The notes beneath the pieces are model-generated. The model had not been told where the DNA came from and did no database searches. It saw nothing but the letters and a program-made list of their open reading frames with translations. A stretch of DNA of 64,000 nucleotides from an uncultured Eubacteriales bacterium (lineage in GTDB: Bacteria; Bacillota; Clostridia; Oscillospirales; Acutalibacteraceae), in assembly GCA_905198155.1 (NCBI GenBank), contig CAJKBQ010000017.1, positions 4,129 to 68,128 of the forward strand, given 5' to 3'. Shown here piece after piece: positions 60,424-64,000 of the stretch. The position numbers and the translations under genes are program-made. Numbering within the stretch: the first letter of the stretch is position 1; each line of letters begins with the position of its first letter.

Positions 60424-61245
60424 TTATTTGTCGAACGCCGCGAACGCCTCAGTCGCATCCGCAAAGCCGTCCGCCTGAATGGCATCCGCTTCAAAAATCA
60501 CATCGAAGGATTCGACATCTTTCAGATCATCAGCCGTTGCATTTTTGTCAATCGCGATGTTGCCCCATACGTTCCAGAAGGTCAGCTCACCGGGTTTCAC
60601 GGCTTTGGTGAAGGTGAAGTCGAACTCGTAATACTTAATGCCGCCTCGCTCAACCTGCTTAATCGCTTCCAAATTGTTCGCATTGTACGCATCGACCGCT
60701 TTGGACGTAACCTGGCCTTCATTCATTGCGGTAGTGGTCCAGTAGGAAGGACCGTTATCGATCACACCGAACAGGGACACGGGAACCAGCGCGCGAACGC
60801 GGATATACGCGTCATTTTTGCCGGTGTTCTTCACATAGGGGTTTTTGCGGACGTTGGCACCGGGAACCATGTTCTGGCTGTGCTCTGCGAAATAGCCGTT
60901 TTTGTAGGCTGCGGCGTCCGCTTCAATCTGTGCGTCGGAGAAATACAGCCCGTCCCAAGTTTCACCGGAAGTTCCATAGTTGGGCGTGTTTTCGGGCGTA
61001 CCCTGCAGATCGACATTCGCCGCCCACAGGTAGCCGCCCATCAGCGGTTCCGTCTCTCCGGTCGCATTGCCTTTGCCGGCATTGACGCGGTGATACTGGG
61101 ATTCCAGCAATTCGATATCCACGCTGCCAACCGTGAACGTATTGGTTTTCGCGTCCGTATCGGTAAAATACGCCAGCGATCCGCTGACCACAGCGGTCAG
61201 TGCGAGTGCCACAACCAGGCACAGCGCGATGATTTTCTTTTTCAT
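60424..61245 (-). CDS. SipW-dependent TasA-like protein C, 273 aa
   Basis: The longest of the set. It starts KKKIIALCLVVALALTAVVSGSLAYFTDTDAKTNTFTVGSVDI, a textbook SipW substrate. It then has a unique insert at about residues 50-105, followed by VRKNPYVKNTGKNDAYIRVRALVPV, and a C-terminal region (YYEFDFTFTKAVKPGELTFWNVWG). The SGSLAYFTD motif is shared with other fibre proteins. AAAGGAAA precedes the ATG. Possibly the main fibre protein because of its size and complete motif, but this is a guess. Confidence 0.87.
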   Translation of the reverse strand: MKKKIIALCLVVALALTAVVSGSLAYFTDTDAKTNTFTVGSVDIELLESQYHRVNAGKGNATGETEPLMGGYLWAANVDLQGTPENTPNYGTSGETWDGLYFSDAQIEADAAAYKNGYFAEHSQNMVPGANVRKNPYVKNTGKNDAYIRVRALVPVSLFGVIDNGPSYWTTTAMNEGQVTSKAVDAYNANNLEAIKQVERGGIKYYEFDFTFTKAVKPGELTFWNVWGNIAIDKNATADDLKDVESFDVIFEADAIQADGFADATEAFAAFDK

Positions 61246-61308
61246 TGTGCATTTCCTTTCTGTGTTTGCTTACATTATATAATGTATAGCCCTTGCGGGA
61301 TTTTAGCC

Positions 61309-61860
61309 TTAGATTTTGCCCCAAGCGGTATACGCATCCGCAATGTTGTCTTGCTGGACAGCGTACGCAGTGAAGGTCAGCTTCGGATAGGTCGCTTCGG
61401 TCAAAGCATCCAGCTGACCCTTCGTGACTTCGCCTTTCACGGTGACCTTGTTGTTGAGCAACACCGGATACGACACACCCGCTTTTGCCGTGGCCGCATC
61501 GACAACACGGTAGAACACACCGTCAACCTTATTTCCATTACCATCTACCAGCTGCGTCCAGTTCGCCGCCATCGCATACTCCACGAACGTGTCGAGATTT
61601 TCAGATTTCTCCACTTTCACAAACAGATAGCAAGCCTCGCTGTTCGGTTTCACAACCACAGTCGGGTCTTTATCAAGTTGATTGCCCGGAACCATCTTGT
61701 ACTCTCTCTCGGTTTCCGTCAGGTCGATATTGATATCGCCAACGGTAAACGTATTCGTAACCGGACCCGTCTTATCCGTCAACCATGCCAGCGTCCCGCC
61801 AATCGCGCAGCACAGCACGAGCGCGACCGCAACGATCGAAATCGCAATTTTCTTTTTCAT
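61309..61860 (-). CDS. SipW-dependent TasA-like protein D, 183 aa
   Basis: A signal region KKKIAISIVAVALVLCCAIGGTLAWLTDKTGPVTNTFTVGDINI, followed by KMVPGNQLDKDPTVVVKPNSEACYLFVKVEK. The GGTLAWLTD and VTNTFTVGDI motifs are shared with the neighbouring gene E, suggesting local duplication. It is 19 bp after gene E. GAAAGGA precedes the ATG. A fibre or accessory subunit. Confidence 0.86.
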   Translation of the reverse strand: MKKKIAISIVAVALVLCCAIGGTLAWLTDKTGPVTNTFTVGDINIDLTETEREYKMVPGNQLDKDPTVVVKPNSEACYLFVKVEKSENLDTFVEYAMAANWTQLVDGNGNKVDGVFYRVVDAATAKAGVSYPVLLNNKVTVKGEVTKGQLDALTEATYPKLTFTAYAVQQDNIADAYTAWGKI

Positions 61861-61879
61861 TGTTCGTCAATCCTTTCAA

Positions 61880-62452
61880 TTATTTGCTGACTTCTGCCCA
61901 AGCCTTCGCAGCATCGGTTTCGAAGCCCGCCTTCTGAATCGCGTACGCCTTCACAACGACGGTTTTGCCGTTGTACAGCGCAAGCGTGTCGTTGTCCACA
62001 TCGTCTTTGATCGTGAAGTTTTCGAAAACGACCAGATCTTTCACAGTGTCCTGCTTCGTGTATTCCTTATAATACACGCCAGCAACACCCGTCAGCGCCG
62101 TCCAGCCATTCGCTTCGATCTGAGCCGCAATCGTCTCATTGGCTTCGATGTTCGCGATCTGATTGTCAACCTTCACGAAAATCCAGCTATCTTCGCTGTT
62201 CGCCGCCACATGAACGGTCGGGTCTTTCGTGTAAGTGTTGCCCGGAAGCAGGTGATAAGCGTTCGTTTTCACGCGCGACGAAGTATTGTTCGTCACATCC
62301 GCCTCGTCCAGCGTGATCGCGACCTTGCCGACCGTGAACGTATTCGTCACCGAATCATTCGACGTCAAATACGCCATGGTCGAAAACACCGTCGTGACCA
62401 CGAGCGCCACCGCGCACAGCACGAGCAGCAGAGCTTTTGTCTTCTTTCCCAT
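61880..62452 (-). CDS. SipW-dependent TasA-like protein E, 190 aa
   Basis: Begins GKKTKALLLVLCAVALVVTTVFSTMAYLTSNDSVTNTFTVGKVAITL, followed by YHLLPGNTYTKDPTVHVAANSEDSWIFVKVDN. It aligns with gene D at both segments. The ATG at 62452 has GGAGGG 7 bases upstream; an in-frame TTG five codons earlier covers the ribosome site and is unlikely. It is first after sipW. Cys-free mature part, as is common for fibre-forming TasA-like proteins. Confidence 0.87.
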   Translation of the reverse strand: MGKKTKALLLVLCAVALVVTTVFSTMAYLTSNDSVTNTFTVGKVAITLDEADVTNNTSSRVKTNAYHLLPGNTYTKDPTVHVAANSEDSWIFVKVDNQIANIEANETIAAQIEANGWTALTGVAGVYYKEYTKQDTVKDLVVFENFTIKDDVDNDTLALYNGKTVVVKAYAIQKAGFETDAAKAWAEVSK

Positions 62453-62512
62453 AAGAAAACCCTCCAAAAAATATAAAATATTGGATGCCGGTTCCCCGGC
62501 GAATTCCCAAAT

Positions 62513-63052
62513 TTATTCCGCCGCGTGGCGGCCTTTGTCCGCGCCTTTGCCCTTGCCGTCAAATAGCAAATCCGGCAAAAACACGATGAGCAGCAGCATC
62601 GCGCCCACCGCAATGGCCACATAAGTGCCCGGCGGGTGCTGAATGTACTCCGCAAAATATCCCAAATACGGGATGGTAAATATCGGCGACCCGATCACGT
62701 TTTTACAATGTACCAGCCCCGCATCAACGCTGTCGTTGGCGTCGCCCTTCGTGCGGAACCGCAGCACGGACGCATCGTCCGCGTCCGGCACCACTTCCAC
62801 GATCCGGTGCGTCGCGACGGTGTCCTCGTCCAGCATAAAGGTGATGACGTCCCCGGCTTTTAACTGGGATGTATCCATTTTTTTGACGTAAATCAGCGAT
62901 CCGGTGTGGTAATTCGGCTCCATCGACCCGGACAGCACGCTGTACACGCGCAGCCCCACCAGCCGCACCCCGGCCAGCGCAATGGCAAGCGCCACCGCAA
63001 TCACCACAAGCACCGTGCTGACCGCGTTCCATATTTTTTTTGCAGCCATCAT
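62513..63052 (-). CDS. sipW: Signal peptidase I, SipW (ER) type
   Basis: A 179-residue membrane protease. The N-terminal span (VSTVLVVIAVALAIALAGVRLVGL) leads to the catalytic Ser43 in SVLSGSMEP. The general base is a His82 in VATHRIVEV, the ER-type Ser-His arrangement of SipW, rather than Lys. A second span (YVAIAVGAMLLLIVFLPDLLF) ends the protein. It heads an operon of its own substrates, as in the tapA-sipW-tasA locus. GAGGG is upstream of the ATG. Confidence 0.95.
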   Translation of the reverse strand: MMAAKKIWNAVSTVLVVIAVALAIALAGVRLVGLRVYSVLSGSMEPNYHTGSLIYVKKMDTSQLKAGDVITFMLDEDTVATHRIVEVVPDADDASVLRFRTKGDANDSVDAGLVHCKNVIGSPIFTIPYLGYFAEYIQHPPGTYVAIAVGAMLLLIVFLPDLLFDGKGKGADKGRHAAE

Positions 63053-63144
63053 AATTGGAAATTCCCTCTCAAATGCATTCGCGCGGCATTGCCAGTCTGC
63101 ACAGCCCGTTCCCGCAGATTGAAATCATTTTCAACTTCGGTTTT

Positions 63145-63173
63145 ATTATAGCACCCCGCACGCAACTTGTCAA
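63145..63173 (-). promoter_or_regulatory. Promoter of sipW / fibre operon
   Basis: TTGACA at 63168-63173 and TATAAT at 63145-63150, spacer 17 bp: full consensus, about 95 nt leader before sipW. Confidence 0.9.
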
Positions 63174-63655
63174 CCGATTTGGCAAAATTTTTTTGTAGAA
63201 ATTATTTCGGACAGTAAAATTCGTTGTTTTGCACCTTATTCTAAAAAGAGTCGTTTTCCTTCCGCAAATTCCGTATTTATTTTCACCTAAAATCCTTATG
63301 CTTTCCCATTCGCTTCCTTTTTACCGCAATTCCATCTCCGTCCATCTGGTTTGGAAAATCCCGATATCTTGTACTCAATATTAGCAAATCTAATGTTAAA
63401 TATTAGATCGCAGCGTATCAACATTCGTCCATACGCAATTTCCGGTTTGGCACGGAAATTCGGTAATTTCCGTCAATCCAAGCCCGATTTTTTCACACCT
63501 TGCACAACGATTTTGGGAATTCTTTGGGGTTGCATTCTCCCAATTCGTAAAAATTTTCGCCCCGCAGCCGCGTCTTTCGCCGCAAATAATGTGAAATGGG
63601 TTCACAAATGCGTGGGGGATTGGGGAATAATGGGGCGGTAGGGGCGTTATTGCGA
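63174..63655. other. Non-coding stretch with no feature seen
   Basis: About 480 bp, A/T-rich at first, holding no frame with a ribosome site or family motif, no tRNA and no clear hairpin terminator. A short palindromic-looking AATATTAGCAAATCTAATG and a following AATATTAGAT lie near 63377-63407. Confidence 0.5.
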
Positions 63656-63679
63656 TTGCGCTGCGGCCGCGGGCAACTC
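63656..63679 (+). repeat. Partial repeat terminus beside a copied nusG fragment
   Basis: A 24 bp sequence (TTGCGCTGCGGCCG followed by CGGGCAACTC) is repeated exactly at 63716-63739. Between the two copies lies a 32 bp piece (63680-63711) that matches nusG at 13591-13622 with one mismatch, in the same orientation. Confidence 0.75.
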
Positions 63680-63732
63680 TTTTTTCCAGGTCGACCGACT
63701 CGACCGTGCCTCTCGTTGCGCTGCGGCCGCGG

Positions 63733-63943
63733 GCAACTCCCTCAGGCGCTGCACGCGGTGACTGCGTCGACCGCTGCCAGCTCCCTCGCGAGGGAGCCTG
63801 GGGTCGTATTGCGAGTGTAGCGCGTGAGAATAATAATCCATCGGCCGCAGAAAATATTCCTACTACATGGATTTTGTGGTACACGGCTCCCTCGCGGCCG
63901 CGACTGCGTCGGCGGCGTGCTGCCGAGAGGCTGAGGGAGTTGC
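63733..63943 (-). mobile_element. MITE-like element with 13 bp terminal inverted repeats (copy 2)
   Basis: A 211 bp element bounded by the same GCAACTCCCTCAG and CTGAGGGAGTTGC ends as copy 1, in the opposite orientation. The minus strand carries CCATGTAG, CACGCGCTAC and the CTCCCTCGCGAGGGAG palindrome in the same order. Flanking TTGCGCTGCGGCCG and CGGCCGCAGCGCAA extend the inverted repeat outward to 63716 and 63960. Another GCGAGGGAGCC starts at the window edge (63989). Confidence 0.75.
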
Positions 63944-64000
63944 CTACGGCCGCAGCGCAATCAGATAACGCGGCCGGTCACTGCCGCCGCGAGGGAGCCT

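Noticed and set aside
63396..63884. A minus-strand frame near the right edge
   Set aside because: It runs through repeat termini and the copied nusG fragment; it is a product of repeats, not a gene.

Overview
The window is a GC-rich chromosomal segment of a spore-forming Firmicute, most likely an Oscillospirales-type Clostridium. The grounds are Bacillota-style sigma-A promoters (TTGACA-17-TATAAT) throughout, an intact sigK/spoVB pair, a SipW/TasA-type secretion locus, a holin-like type I toxin, an L10-leader attenuator, and intergenic hairpin repeats of a kind I associate with gut Clostridia. No rRNA, CRISPR array, integrase or phage module is visible.

Layout. 0-1.8 kb: 5' two thirds of valS. 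2-3.8 kb: galM and a hexapeptide-repeat acetyltransferase. 4-10.9 kb: a carbohydrate block with a glycyl-radical enzyme and an SDR dehydrogenase, two AraC regulators, a GH130-type phosphorylase and a beta-helix protein. 11-14.5 kb: rpmG-secE-nusG-rplK-rplA and, from its own attenuated promoter, rplJ-rplL. 14.6-22.2 kb: an unknown protein, a YbaK-like deacylase, an unexplained 0.8 kb stretch, and the ddl-murI-DUF1934-argS-tatD run, split by a MITE-like element and a hairpin array. 22.3-30.9 kb: more carbohydrate genes (an internally deleted glycosidase, GH2, a DUF5696-like enzyme, GH27, a third AraC) and a type I toxin-antitoxin locus at 27.7-28.1 kb. 31-37 kb: pyrG-purF behind an attenuator, tRNA-Ala(CGC), DUF2442, DUF3137 and an iron alcohol dehydrogenase. 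37.4-40.6 kb: a GH106-like glycosidase. 40.7-43 kb: sigK-spoVB. 43.3-49.1 kb: a WYL-regulated operon of unknown genes. 49.1-55.4 kb: a fourth AraC, a second GH106-like enzyme, a ROK regulator and nagB. 55.5-63.1 kb: a SipW-dependent surface-fibre operon. 63.2-64 kb: non-coding, repeat-rich.

How the genes work together. The glycosidases carry no obvious signal peptides and there are no transporter genes, so they probably act on imported oligosaccharides brought in by transporters encoded elsewhere. Several sit beside AraC regulators, and short direct repeats 20-23 bp apart lie just upstream of their promoters. The least explained parts are the WYL operon (cysteine-ladder beta-helix, histidine-rich membrane protein, cysteine-cluster protein and two glycine-zipper paralogues, one decayed), the toxin locus whose two convergent transcripts begin with related sequence, and the two intergenic repeat families.
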